A stretch of DNA of 64,000 nucleotides from Acidimicrobiia bacterium (GTDB taxonomy: Bacteria; Actinomycetota; Acidimicrobiia; Acidimicrobiales; SKKL01), in assembly GCA_041676705.1 (NCBI GenBank), contig JBAYRL010000001.1, forward strand, positions 558,001 to 622,000. Reading direction: 5' to 3'. Position numbers and translations under genes: made by a program. Below, in pieces: positions 18,623-26,893 of the stretch. The notes below the pieces were generated by a model. It searched no databases, was not told where the DNA came from, and saw only the letters and a program-made list of their open reading frames with translations. Positions within the stretch are counted from its first letter, which is position 1, and each line of letters begins with the position of its first letter.

Positions 18623-19229
18623 GATCGCTTAGCATTTCTTGAATTGTGTCTGCACTTAGGGGTGTGGCGTGGTTGTAGTGCTCATGTTCAATAACCAAGC
18701 TGACGGGTTCCTTACCAAAACGTTCAACCTGCTCAGGGGTGAATTCGAAGCCCACATAATGAACTGAAGCGGTAGTTTCTTCCCTAGTCAGCTGTGCTTC
18801 ATGAGACGTCTCGGGAATGGAAGCCACATCGGTTTGATCGCCGTCTTCGACGCCGATTCGCACCTTGACGGCACGCTCAATACCAACCAGCTTGGGCAGC
18901 CACTCCATCAGTTCTTCTTTGGTGGTGAGCTCAAGCATCAAAGTGGCTTGCAAATGCCCGGGGTCGGGAATCAAAGGATTGTAAACATCAAGCTCACCCT
19001 GAATAGCCTCATCGGTCATCAGGCGTTCGACCCGAGCCATCTCTTGAATCTGGAACTTCATGGTGTCGCGATTCTCGAAGACCAAAGTCACGATCGGACC
19101 GACACTCACCCGACGCCGGGCCTTCAAAGCAATGATTTTCTCTCGATATTCAAGGCGATCGCGCTCGTATTCCCGCAGATCGGCAATATCGGAGAGGGAC
19201 AATTTGCGAGGATTAGTAGTGGCGGCCAT
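18609..19229 (-). CDS. DUF3501 family protein
   Basis: A 206-residue protein (KLSLSDIADLREYERDR, RRVSVGPIVTLVFENRDT, IQEMARVERL) that I place in DUF3501, a family usually encoded next to rubrerythrin and a Fur-type regulator. Its biochemical role is not established. The ATG at 19229 is fixed by AAGGAGTCACCC directly upstream; the longer frame to 19271 is rejected. It is the third gene of the fur-rubrerythrin operon, 130 nt behind rubrerythrin. Confidence 0.8.
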   Translation of the reverse strand: MAATTNPRKLSLSDIADLREYERDRLEYREKIIALKARRRVSVGPIVTLVFENRDTMKFQIQEMARVERLMTDEAIQGELDVYNPLIPDPGHLQATLMLELTTKEELMEWLPKLVGIERAVKVRIGVEDGDQTDVASIPETSHEAQLTREETTASVHYVGFEFTPEQVERFGKEPVSLVIEHEHYNHATPLSADTIQEMLSDLKDD

Positions 19230-19309
19230 GGGTGACTCCTTAGTGATTGCTTCAGTATTTGCTGCCAGCAATCTCTTGTTTGCTCTTGTTTGCTAATAGC
19301 AATTGGCGA

Positions 19310-19339
19310 GCGCCAACCTAGGAAAACCAAAGTTGGCGC
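19310..19339. repeat. inverted repeat in the rubrerythrin-DUF3501 gap
   Basis: GCGCCAAC (19310-19317) and GTTGGCGC (19332-19339) form a perfect 8-bp stem with a 14-nt loop; the left arm can alternatively pair with TTGGCG just before it (19303-19308). On the transcribed minus strand there is no T-run after the stem, so an intrinsic terminator is unlikely. A processing or mRNA-stability hairpin between the two genes is possible. Confidence 0.4.
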
Positions 19340-19359
19340 CATCACAAACTGAGTGAGGA

Positions 19360-19779
19360 TTACGAAAGGGTGTCGAGTCCTTGTTGGAAACGACCGGCGT
19401 GGCTCTTTTCGGCCCGTGCCAGAACTTCCATCCACTCGGCAATTTCGATGAAGCCTTCATCACGAGCCGTCTTAGCGAAACCTGGGTACATTTCGGTGTA
19501 CTCATAAGTCTCGCCTTCGATGGCGGAACGAAGGTTGTCGGCGGTGGGGCCAACAGGAATATCGGTAGCGGGGTCGCCAGCATCAGCCAGGAAATCCATG
19601 TGGCCAAAAGCGTGACCTGTCTCGCCTTCCGCGACTGAACGGAACAGCATGGCAATGTCGGGGTAACCCTCAACATCAGCCTTCTGGGCGAACCAGAGAT
19701 AGCGGCGGTTGGCTTGGCTTTCGCCAGCAAACGCTTCTTTCAAGTTTTCTTGAGTCTTGGTGCCCTTAACGCTTGACAT
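19360..19779 (-). CDS. rubrerythrin-type diiron protein (no rubredoxin domain)
   Basis: A 139-residue ferritin-like protein. Both EXXH-type helices are visible: EAFAGESQANRRYLWFA, EGETGHAFGHM, AIEGETYEYTEMYPGF and ARAEKSHAGRF supply the Glu/His diiron ligands. The usual C-terminal rubredoxin CxxC pair is missing, so it needs another electron donor. Family role: peroxide reduction. It lies 13 nt behind the Fur-family gene. Confidence 0.88.
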   Translation of the reverse strand: MSSVKGTKTQENLKEAFAGESQANRRYLWFAQKADVEGYPDIAMLFRSVAEGETGHAFGHMDFLADAGDPATDIPVGPTADNLRSAIEGETYEYTEMYPGFAKTARDEGFIEIAEWMEVLARAEKSHAGRFQQGLDTLS

Positions 19780-19792
19780 ACGTTACCTTCTC

Positions 19793-20248
19793 TTAAGCTT
19801 GGTAGTTTGACGTGACCAGTAATGCGGCATCGTTGCTGGCGCAGCTAGCGCACCAACCTCGAAACACAACATCGGTGGATGAAATTGAAAACCCGTCGAG
19901 CAAATGCCCGGGGAAATCAATTTCTGTGAAGTCGACCACTACATCGCGCACTTCACCGCAACCGCTACAAACCAGGTGCTGATGAGCATCGAGGTTGGTA
20001 TCGAATCGGGCGGAACCGGTACCTAAATCAAGCTGAGTTATTTCGCCCATTTCGGCGAGATCATTCAACGTTTGGTAAACGGTGCGCAACGACATAGTTG
20101 GCATCTGTTCTTGGGCCTTGGCATAGACAGCTTCGGCGGTTGGATGTTCTGCCCAATTATGCAGGATTTGAAAGATCGCCTGGCGTTGCGGGGTGACCTT
20201 TAATCCTTTTGCTCGGAATAACTCGGAGAGCTCCTCGGGTGACTTCAC
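19793..20248 (-). CDS. Fur/PerR-family metalloregulator
   Basis: A 151-residue Fur-type protein. The winged helix covers about residues 5-85 (KVTPQRQAIFQILHN, SLRTVYQTLNDLAEMG); the dimerisation domain has HQHLVCSGCGEVRDV and CASCAS, the two CxxC pairs that bind structural zinc. Its place at the head of a rubrerythrin operon suggests a PerR-like peroxide sensor. The chosen start is GTG 20248; an in-frame TTG at 20284 would place the start inside the palindrome described next and is less likely. Confidence 0.8.
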   Translation of the reverse strand: MKSPEELSELFRAKGLKVTPQRQAIFQILHNWAEHPTAEAVYAKAQEQMPTMSLRTVYQTLNDLAEMGEITQLDLGTGSARFDTNLDAHQHLVCSGCGEVRDVVVDFTEIDFPGHLLDGFSISSTDVVFRGWCASCASNDAALLVTSNYQA

Positions 20249-20278
20249 CCGTACTAGGCTAGAAGCACAGGAAGTAAT

Positions 20279-20310
20279 TTGCAATAGTTGTTAACTAGAA
20301 ATTATTGCAA
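20279..20310. promoter_or_regulatory. candidate Fur/PerR operator between the regulator and glpD
   Basis: TTGCAATA (20279-20286) and TATTGCAA (20303-20310) form a perfect inverted repeat separated by 16 bp, in the short divergent gap. The arms are AT-rich and symmetric about TTAACTAG. Autoregulation of the regulator-rubrerythrin operon is the simplest reading; the site may also affect glpD. Inference from position and symmetry only. Confidence 0.45.
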
Positions 20311-20355
20311 TTACCGATTGACCTGCATTTCCGGTTGTGAGGAGTGTCGTATTCA

Positions 20356-22152
20356 ATGAGCCCATCCGCATTTAATCGAGGCGCGGCGATACACAACCTC
20401 ACCGAATCGCTTGAACGAGGCGAGTCCTTCGATCTAATTGTGATTGGGGGCGGAATAACTGGTGCCGGAGTTACCTTGGACGCCGCCTCACGCGGTCTAC
20501 GAACCCTGCTCTTAGAACAAAACGACTTCGCTTCGGGCACCTCGTCGCGTTCCTCGAAGCTAGTTCACGGCGGACTTCGTTATTTACAACAAGGCGACAT
20601 CGGTCTTGTTTATGAAGCGCTAGCCGAACGTCAGCGCTTACGAAAGAACGCCCCTCACCTGGTTAAACTTCTTCCATTCTTGCTGCCTATTTTCACCAAA
20701 GACGGCTTGTTTAACCGAAAAATTGCTTGGGCTTTGGGTAAAGCAATGTGGATGTATGACCTAACCGGAGGTGCCCGAATCGGCAAGCTTCACCAGAAGC
20801 TATCAACCGACGAAACCTTGGCATACATGCCGACTCTGCCCCGCCAACGACTCGCTGGCTCTTATCTGTATTACGACGCCAGCACCGATGACGCTCGTCT
20901 CACCTTGGCCGTGATACAAACCGCAGTTGAGGCGTACGAGGCCACGGCCATTAACTTTGCACCAGTAACCCAATTTACGACGACGATCGACAGCCACCGC
21001 CCCGATCAGCACACATCCAGCTCAAGCAATGCGACCGGGAAGGTTGAGAGCGGTAAGGCTGAGAGCGGCGCCAAGATCAACGGCGTGATTACAGAAATCG
21101 ACGGTGAACGTTTTGAGATCCCCGCTAAGTTTGTTGTGAATGCCGCTGGCGTGTGGGCTGACTACATACGTGGTTTGAATGATCACGAGGTCGGCCACAG
21201 TATTCGACCCGCCAAAGGGGTCCATATTTCGGTGCCCTGGACCAAGGTCCGTAACGAGGTAGCGGCCGTGATTCCAGTTCGAAGCGATCGCCGCTCAATA
21301 TTTGTGGTGCCCTGGGGTGATCAAACCTACATCGGTACTACTGACACCGACTACGAGGGGCCACTCGATGATCCCCGCTGTGAAGAGGAAGACGTTGAAT
21401 ATCTACTCGATGCCATGAACGCCTCTCTCACCGAGCCGCTGAGTCGAGCTGATGTGCTAGGAACCTGGGCCGGTTTACGTCCGCTGGTTCGTGGAAGCGA
21501 AAATGAAGAGGGTCGGACGGCTGACCTATCTCGAAAACACCATTTGAGTGTTGATTCTGACCAATTGATTTCCATAAACGGTGGCAAGCTCACCACCTAC
21601 CGAAGAATGGCTGAAGACACCGTTGACCTGGTGGTTTCCTTAACAGATGACGCCACTAAGAGCCGACTGCACAACAGTGCTCGCACCAAATCTTTACCGT
21701 TGGTAGGCGCACGTGGTTACTTCCAATTTTTGCGTCAAATACCGGCTTTTATCGCTGCTTTTGAGGCTCACGGCGTAGGCACGAGCACCGCCGAGCGCGA
21801 AGACTTACTCGTTCACCTGGCAAATCGGTACGGCGACAGGGCCCGAGTATTGGTCGCCATGATTGAGGCCGACCCAAGCCTCGCCACCCGTCTGCATCCA
21901 TCTCACCCATTTGTCGAGGCCGAGGTTCTGTACGCGCTGCGATATGAAATGGCCATCACCATAGAAGCCATTCTGACACGACGGGTTCCACTGCGGCTCC
22001 ACGACAGCTACGCCGCTTGGTATTCCACGGATCGTGTGAGTGACTTGATGGCGGCCGAACTCGGCTGGTCTGAGGCGGAGCAACGCCAAGAGGTCGCGAG
22101 CTTCAAAGAACTATTAAACTCGGAACGAGAAAGTGCGGGGTTCACATCATGA
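20356..22152 (+). CDS. glpD: aerobic glycerol-3-phosphate dehydrogenase
   Basis: A 598-residue flavoprotein: FAD-binding VIGGGITGAGVTLDAASRG at about residues 30-50, FASGTSSRSSKLVHGGLRYL, then the substrate-domain VNAAGVWAD and DTDYEG motifs and a C-terminal helical domain. Reaction: G3P to dihydroxyacetone phosphate with electrons to quinone. ATG 20356 is preferred since GAGGAG lies 11 nt upstream; GTG 20344 overlaps this site. It opens a four-gene operon with short overlaps. Confidence 0.93.
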   Translation: MSPSAFNRGAAIHNLTESLERGESFDLIVIGGGITGAGVTLDAASRGLRTLLLEQNDFASGTSSRSSKLVHGGLRYLQQGDIGLVYEALAERQRLRKNAPHLVKLLPFLLPIFTKDGLFNRKIAWALGKAMWMYDLTGGARIGKLHQKLSTDETLAYMPTLPRQRLAGSYLYYDASTDDARLTLAVIQTAVEAYEATAINFAPVTQFTTTIDSHRPDQHTSSSSNATGKVESGKAESGAKINGVITEIDGERFEIPAKFVVNAAGVWADYIRGLNDHEVGHSIRPAKGVHISVPWTKVRNEVAAVIPVRSDRRSIFVVPWGDQTYIGTTDTDYEGPLDDPRCEEEDVEYLLDAMNASLTEPLSRADVLGTWAGLRPLVRGSENEEGRTADLSRKHHLSVDSDQLISINGGKLTTYRRMAEDTVDLVVSLTDDATKSRLHNSARTKSLPLVGARGYFQFLRQIPAFIAAFEAHGVGTSTAEREDLLVHLANRYGDRARVLVAMIEADPSLATRLHPSHPFVEAEVLYALRYEMAITIEAILTRRVPLRLHDSYAAWYSTDRVSDLMAAELGWSEAEQRQEVASFKELLNSERESAGFTS

Positions 22153-23696
22153 CCGATGCCGAGCGTATGGCTATTCCACTTCTCGCACCTTCACCGTTGC
22201 CCGCCACCGGGGCCGGCACTCCAACCCGGCCTATTCCGCTCGTCGAGAGTGGCACATCCCGACCACGAGGATTGGCACCGGCGGTCAATTTGCCAGCGGA
22301 TTTCGTTGGCAAGCTACGCCAAATTTGTGCTCGAGTGAGCGACGATTTAGCCACACGGAACGAAGCATCGCGGGATTGGTGGCCGCTAGCCATGATCTGG
22401 GCAACCGAGAATCAGGTCCCTGCCCAGGCTGCGGTGGTTGTTCAGCCGCAATCAACGGCCGAGGTTCAAGCCATCTTGGCGTTATGCAATGAGGCTCAAG
22501 TACCGGTAACAACCAGCGGCGGACGCAGCGGAGTTTGTGGTGCAGCCGTGCCCCTTTATGGCGGTGTGGTGCTCGACACAACGGCTTTAACAGGCATAAA
22601 TTTCGTCGATACCGCATCACAAATTGTGGAAGTTCTACCTGGCACATTCGGTGACCACCTAGAAACCGAGCTACGTGGTGAATACGAGCTCACCCTGGGG
22701 CACTGGCCCCAATCAATTTCGCTGTCAACAGTGGGTGGATGGCTGGCCTGTCGATCTGCAGGACAGCTTTCCAATCGCTACGGCAAAATTGAAGACATGG
22801 TGGTGGGACTCGAAGTCGTGCTGGCCAATGGCGAAGTTGTACGCACCCACCAAGCACCGCGGCAAGCCACCGGACCTGATCTCACCAGCCTATTCGTGGG
22901 TTCCGAAGGCACCTTGGGTGTCATCACCAGAGCATGGCTGCGCCTACACAAGGCGCCCCAGGTCGAGGCCCATGCCGCTTACGGCTTTGAAAGTTGGCAA
23001 GCGGGCATGGAGGCATGTCGACGCATCTTGCAACGTGGCGCCAACCCGGCCGTCCTGCGTTTATATGACAGCATCGAATCTGCACGTAGCTATGGAACTA
23101 GCAACTTGGCAGTCTTGTTGGTTCTAGACGAAGGCGATCCAGCCACCGTGGAAGCGAACATGGCGGTCACGGCAGCAGAATGTCGGGACAGCAAAACCCT
23201 AGATTCAACCCTAGTTAAACAGTGGCTTGGGCACCGCAACGAGGTTTCGGCGCTGGAAAGTCTGATTCAGAATGACTTCGTGGTCGACACCATGGAGATT
23301 TCAGGACCATGGAGCGCTTTACCCGCCATCTGTGAAGAAACGTTGGCCGCCTTACGTGCAATACCCGGCGTACGAGCAGCGTCGGTCCATCAGTCACATG
23401 CCTACATCGACGGAGCGTGTCTCTACTTTACCTTTGCGGGACGACCCGAGAATTCAGGCCGGGAAGCGTTTTACGATGCCTGTTGGGAAGCTGGCACCAA
23501 AACGGTATTGCGCAATGGAGGCACGCTTAGTCATCATCACGGCGTCGGGCTTAACCGCTCTCGCTTTGTTGATGAAGCCCTGGGCAGCGCAAACCGAGTC
23601 TTTCAGTCTGTAGCCTTGGCGCTTGACCCTAATGGAATTTTGAATCCGGGCAAGCTAGGTCTGCCAAGTGCGTTCGGACCGCTTTCATGGCCTTAA
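22149..23696 (+). CDS. FAD-binding oxidase, alkyl-DHAP synthase-like
   Basis: A 515-residue protein of the VAO/AGPS group. The FAD domain has TTSGGRSGVCGAA, GHWPQSISLSTVGGW and YGKIEDMVVGLEVV, and the C-terminal half ends with a GTLSHHHGVG motif. The STVGGW, YGxIEDxVV and HHHGVG segments match alkyldihydroxyacetonephosphate synthase better than glycolate oxidase GlcD or lactate dehydrogenases. ATGA overlap with glpD. It might act on DHAP or acyl-DHAP supplied by GlpD; that, and ether-lipid formation, is only inference. Confidence 0.75.
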   Translation: MTDAERMAIPLLAPSPLPATGAGTPTRPIPLVESGTSRPRGLAPAVNLPADFVGKLRQICARVSDDLATRNEASRDWWPLAMIWATENQVPAQAAVVVQPQSTAEVQAILALCNEAQVPVTTSGGRSGVCGAAVPLYGGVVLDTTALTGINFVDTASQIVEVLPGTFGDHLETELRGEYELTLGHWPQSISLSTVGGWLACRSAGQLSNRYGKIEDMVVGLEVVLANGEVVRTHQAPRQATGPDLTSLFVGSEGTLGVITRAWLRLHKAPQVEAHAAYGFESWQAGMEACRRILQRGANPAVLRLYDSIESARSYGTSNLAVLLVLDEGDPATVEANMAVTAAECRDSKTLDSTLVKQWLGHRNEVSALESLIQNDFVVDTMEISGPWSALPAICEETLAALRAIPGVRAASVHQSHAYIDGACLYFTFAGRPENSGREAFYDACWEAGTKTVLRNGGTLSHHHGVGLNRSRFVDEALGSANRVFQSVALALDPNGILNPGKLGLPSAFGPLSWP

Positions 23697-24115
23697 CCGA
23701 CACTTTCCATAGCCTAAATTTCGCGGCACTCGCTCGAGCTGTGGCTTACGGATTGGCCATCGTTTTACCGGTCACGGCACTTAGCGTCTGGTTCATCAAC
23801 CAAGGCGACGACACGTCTCCGGCTTGGGCTCTAGTTGGATTGGTAGCAGTGCTGGCTGGGTTTGCTTTCGCCGGCGTACAAGTGGCTAAAGCCCCTATTG
23901 ATCTGCCCTACACCCACGGAGCGTTGGCTGGTTTAATCACCTTTGCGTTGGCGCAAGCCATTGTTCTAGCCATCTCGGCCGCGGTGGGTCGTGAAGGCGA
24001 GATACATTTCGCTGCCATAACGGCGAATGCTTTCTTAGCGGCTTCCGCAGGCATGTTGGCAGCCATTATTACGTCGCGATTTAATCGAAACGCTAAACGA
24101 AAGACTGGAATTTAA
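23687..24115 (+). CDS. four-helix membrane protein
   Basis: A 142-residue protein with about four hydrophobic segments (residues 12-35, 45-65, 72-100, 110-130) and a basic tail (SRFNRNAKRKTG). No family recognised. It overlaps the flavoprotein gene by 10 nt and the kinase gene by 1 nt (TAATG), so it belongs to the glycerol-3-phosphate operon, where a role as a membrane partner is possible but unproven. Confidence 0.65.
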   Translation: MALTDTFHSLNFAALARAVAYGLAIVLPVTALSVWFINQGDDTSPAWALVGLVAVLAGFAFAGVQVAKAPIDLPYTHGALAGLITFALAQAIVLAISAAVGREGEIHFAAITANAFLAASAGMLAAIITSRFNRNAKRKTGI

Positions 24116-25563
24116 TGAGCGTCCTAGTAATAGACGTGGGTACGAGCAGCGTACGGGCCGCGATCGTCAATGAGTTGGGCCAAATCACGACGCAGCGTCA
24201 AGAGATGTTCTTGCCTGATAGTCCGTTTCCTGGGCTGGTGGAATTCGACGCCTTGGCCTTGGGAGAACTCGTGGTACGTCTAAGTGCTGACGCGGTCGCG
24301 GCTTCGGGCAATACACCACCAAGCGCTGTGGGCATAGCCAATCAGCGCGCTTCCACCGTGGTCTGGCACCGAGGAAGCGGCACTCCAGTAGCGCCTGCCA
24401 TTGGCTGGCAAGACCTCCGAACTGTGGGCGAGTGTTTGGTGTTCCAAACCGAGGGTTTGCGTTTCGCTCCTAATCAGTCGGCCACCAAACTAGCGGCCAT
24501 TTTGAACCAGGTAGATCCCGACCGTAGTCAAGACCTCTGTTTTGGCACCGTCGATAGCTGGCTAATTTATTATCTGACCAATGGCGAGGTTCACGTTACA
24601 GATCGTTCGAATGCTTCGGTCAGTGGGCTGATCGGCCTTGATGGCACCGATTGGGATGAAGCCCTACTCAACCGGCTTAGTATTCCGGCGGCCATTATGC
24701 CGACCATGGTCGATTCCTACGGTGCAGTTGGCGTTGCGCACAAGCTGGTAGGAGCGCCGACGATCACCGGCTTTGCGGGCGACCAACAGGCTTCGATGGT
24801 GGGACAAGGTTGCGTCGAGCCGGGCCAAGCGAAAGCCACTTTTGGCACTGGCGCTATGCTGAACGTGGTTTTGGGCGAAAACCGTCCACCATTTGAAACA
24901 CAAGGGCCGGGCGGCACTTTCCCCATCATTACCCTTGGTGAAAATCAGGCCCCTCGCTGGGGACTTGAGGCCATCATGTTGGCAGCTGGCAGCAACGTGG
25001 AATGGCTTCGTGATGACCTGGGCGTGCTCGCCACCGCCGACGAATCACATCAACTCGCTTCGAGTGTGGAAAGCACCGAGGGCGTGGTGTATGTACCGGC
25101 CTTGTTGGGTTTGGGTACGCCACACTGGGATTACGGAGCACGCGGGGCAATGTTTGGCTTAACCCGTGGGACCACCGCTGCACATATCACCCGCGCCGTG
25201 CTCGAAGGAATCGCCTACCGCGGTTGGGAGCTACTCGAAGCAATCGAGACCGATGCCCACGTTTCGTTGGACACCTTGCGGATCGACGGTGGTATGAGCT
25301 CAAACCCGACATTTGTGCAGGCTCTAGCCAATGCCACCGGTCGTCAGATTGAGGTTTCGCCGGCACCTGAGGGCACCACCGTTGGTGCCGCATACCTAGC
25401 TGCGTTAGGAGCTGGAACCTACAGCGGCCTCTCCGAATTGCAAGCGTTGTGGAAGCCCAAGATGGTCGTGGAACCTACAGATCGACTGGATGTCGAGCAA
25501 TGGAAAGTAGCGGTATCTCGCTCGGGACAATGGCATCAAGATCTTTCGGCCTTGGCCTTTTGA
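24115..25563 (+). CDS. FGGY-family carbohydrate kinase, glycerol kinase paralogue
   Basis: A 482-residue kinase with DVGTSSVRAAIV, FAGDQQASMVGQ and RIDGGMSSNP. At the position of the glycerol-binding NQRET of GlpK it reads NQRAS, so the Glu that hydrogen-bonds glycerol in known GlpK is replaced. The fold and catalytic Asp are kept. The substrate may be glycerol, another polyol or dihydroxyacetone. Last gene of the glpD operon; a perfect 19-bp-arm palindrome follows 35 nt downstream. Confidence 0.85.
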   Translation: MSVLVIDVGTSSVRAAIVNELGQITTQRQEMFLPDSPFPGLVEFDALALGELVVRLSADAVAASGNTPPSAVGIANQRASTVVWHRGSGTPVAPAIGWQDLRTVGECLVFQTEGLRFAPNQSATKLAAILNQVDPDRSQDLCFGTVDSWLIYYLTNGEVHVTDRSNASVSGLIGLDGTDWDEALLNRLSIPAAIMPTMVDSYGAVGVAHKLVGAPTITGFAGDQQASMVGQGCVEPGQAKATFGTGAMLNVVLGENRPPFETQGPGGTFPIITLGENQAPRWGLEAIMLAAGSNVEWLRDDLGVLATADESHQLASSVESTEGVVYVPALLGLGTPHWDYGARGAMFGLTRGTTAAHITRAVLEGIAYRGWELLEAIETDAHVSLDTLRIDGGMSSNPTFVQALANATGRQIEVSPAPEGTTVGAAYLAALGAGTYSGLSELQALWKPKMVVEPTDRLDVEQWKVAVSRSGQWHQDLSALAF

Positions 25564-25598
25564 TGGGGTAAGACTTGATGATGTAACACGCCCTATGA

Positions 25599-25641
25599 AT
25601 TCAATAACATTCATTATTTATGATAATGAATGTTATTGAAT
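25599..25641. repeat. perfect AT-rich palindrome (19-bp arms, 5-nt loop)
   Basis: ATTCAATAACATTCATTAT (25599-25617) is followed by TTATG and its exact reverse complement (25623-25641). It is far more AT-rich than its surroundings. It lies 35 nt behind the FGGY kinase stop and ahead of the cupredoxin gene. It could be a terminator-like hairpin or a dyad operator; the inner part TTATnnnnnATAA resembles Fur/Zur-type dyads. Confidence 0.55.
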
Positions 25642-25720
25642 AATTCTTTGGCGCTGCTCAACTGGCATAACAACTTTTATGCAAAACTAAACTTCGCTTG
25701 CCCTTAAAAGTTCGATATCT

Positions 25721-25736
25721 TGTGACTGTCGTCACT
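25721..25736. promoter_or_regulatory. CRP/GlxR-like dyad upstream of the cupredoxin gene
   Basis: TGTGACTGTCGTCACT fits the TGTGA-N6-TCACA consensus with one mismatch at the last base. It lies 62 bp before the ATG of the cupredoxin gene. Whether a CRP/FNR-family factor exists in this organism cannot be seen here. Confidence 0.35.
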
Positions 25737-25797
25737 GTTTCAATTGGCCGGGTTTCGCCATCGACTTCCGGACCATGCTCTTACTAGGGAGAAGCGC

Positions 25798-26196
25798 ATG
25801 AAAACACAGGCTCGCAAGGCTGCCGCCGCCTCAGCATTGTTGGCATTGAGCGGTCTGCTTTTTGCTGGCTGCGGTGGTGGAAACAAAACCACTGGCACCG
25901 CAGGGGCATCAATCTTGAACCAGCAGGAAGCCCCCGATGCGGCTGAGCTTGGCCCCGCCAATGTCAACATCGTGAACTTCGGCTACGAGGATGAGACTTT
26001 CACTGTGGCCGCTGGCACCCCGGTCGTATGGGCCAACGAAGGCTCTGCCCCCCACACCGTCACTGGTGATGACTTCGATTCCGGAGTCATTCGCCCTGGT
26101 AAAGGCTACTCCTACACCTTCGACGAACCCGGCACCTACGAGTACTGGTGCACCAACCACGAAGGTGTGATGTTCGGCACAATTGTGGTTGAGTGA
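25798..26196 (+). CDS. cupredoxin-domain lipoprotein
   Basis: A 132-residue exported protein. The signal peptide ends with the lipobox LFAGC (Cys about residue 24). The mature part is a plastocyanin-like domain with type 1 copper ligands: His in APHTVTG, then Cys, His and Met in YWCTNHEGVMFG. A blue-copper electron carrier outside the membrane is the likely role. AGGGAGAAG just before the ATG fixes the start. A strong intrinsic terminator follows at 26320. Confidence 0.88.
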   Translation: MKTQARKAAAASALLALSGLLFAGCGGGNKTTGTAGASILNQQEAPDAAELGPANVNIVNFGYEDETFTVAAGTPVVWANEGSAPHTVTGDDFDSGVIRPGKGYSYTFDEPGTYEYWCTNHEGVMFGTIVVE

Positions 26197-26220
26197 CTTT
26201 TGTCATTAAGATGTACCCTT

Positions 26221-26360
26221 AGGGTGACCTTCGCCACCTGAAGACACAAACATAGGCTTGTGTGGGGACCGAACCTACCAAACCGAAGAGATCAGGTTGG
26301 GGGGCCAGTTCACTTCGGCGGCTACCCGGAATCTAGTTCCGGGTAGCCCGTTTGGTTTTT
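26221..26360 (+). ncRNA. structured 3' region or small RNA ending in a terminator (tentative)
   Basis: Between the cupredoxin stop and rnpB the plus strand can form several hairpins: GGTG/CACC near 26223, ACACAA (26244-26249) with TTGTGT (26258-26263), AACCT with AGGTT near 26272-26299, then a perfect terminator stem. It may be a structured 3' UTR or a separate small RNA. No known RNA family recognised. Confidence 0.25.
26320..26360 (+). terminator. intrinsic terminator after the cupredoxin gene
   Basis: GGCTACCCGGAA (26320-26331) and TTCCGGGTAGCC (26337-26348) form a perfect 12-bp stem with a 5-nt loop, followed by CGTTTGGTTTTT. This is a textbook rho-independent terminator on the plus strand. 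Confidence 0.9.
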
Positions 26361-26430
26361 ACACCCATCTACGAATGTGTGGCACACTCAGGCGCTGTGG
26401 CACTCCAAGGAACCTGTGGCAGACTAGTAG

Positions 26431-26840
<410 letters not shown>

Positions 26841-26893
26841 CATAATCACCACCGAGTGTCAGCATTCATTAGCTGGCGGTGAATGGTTGGCGG

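Noticed and set aside
25599..25641. Palindrome as a MITE or insertion-sequence remnant
   Set aside because: No flanking target duplication and no transposase fragment seen; only the dyad itself is supported.
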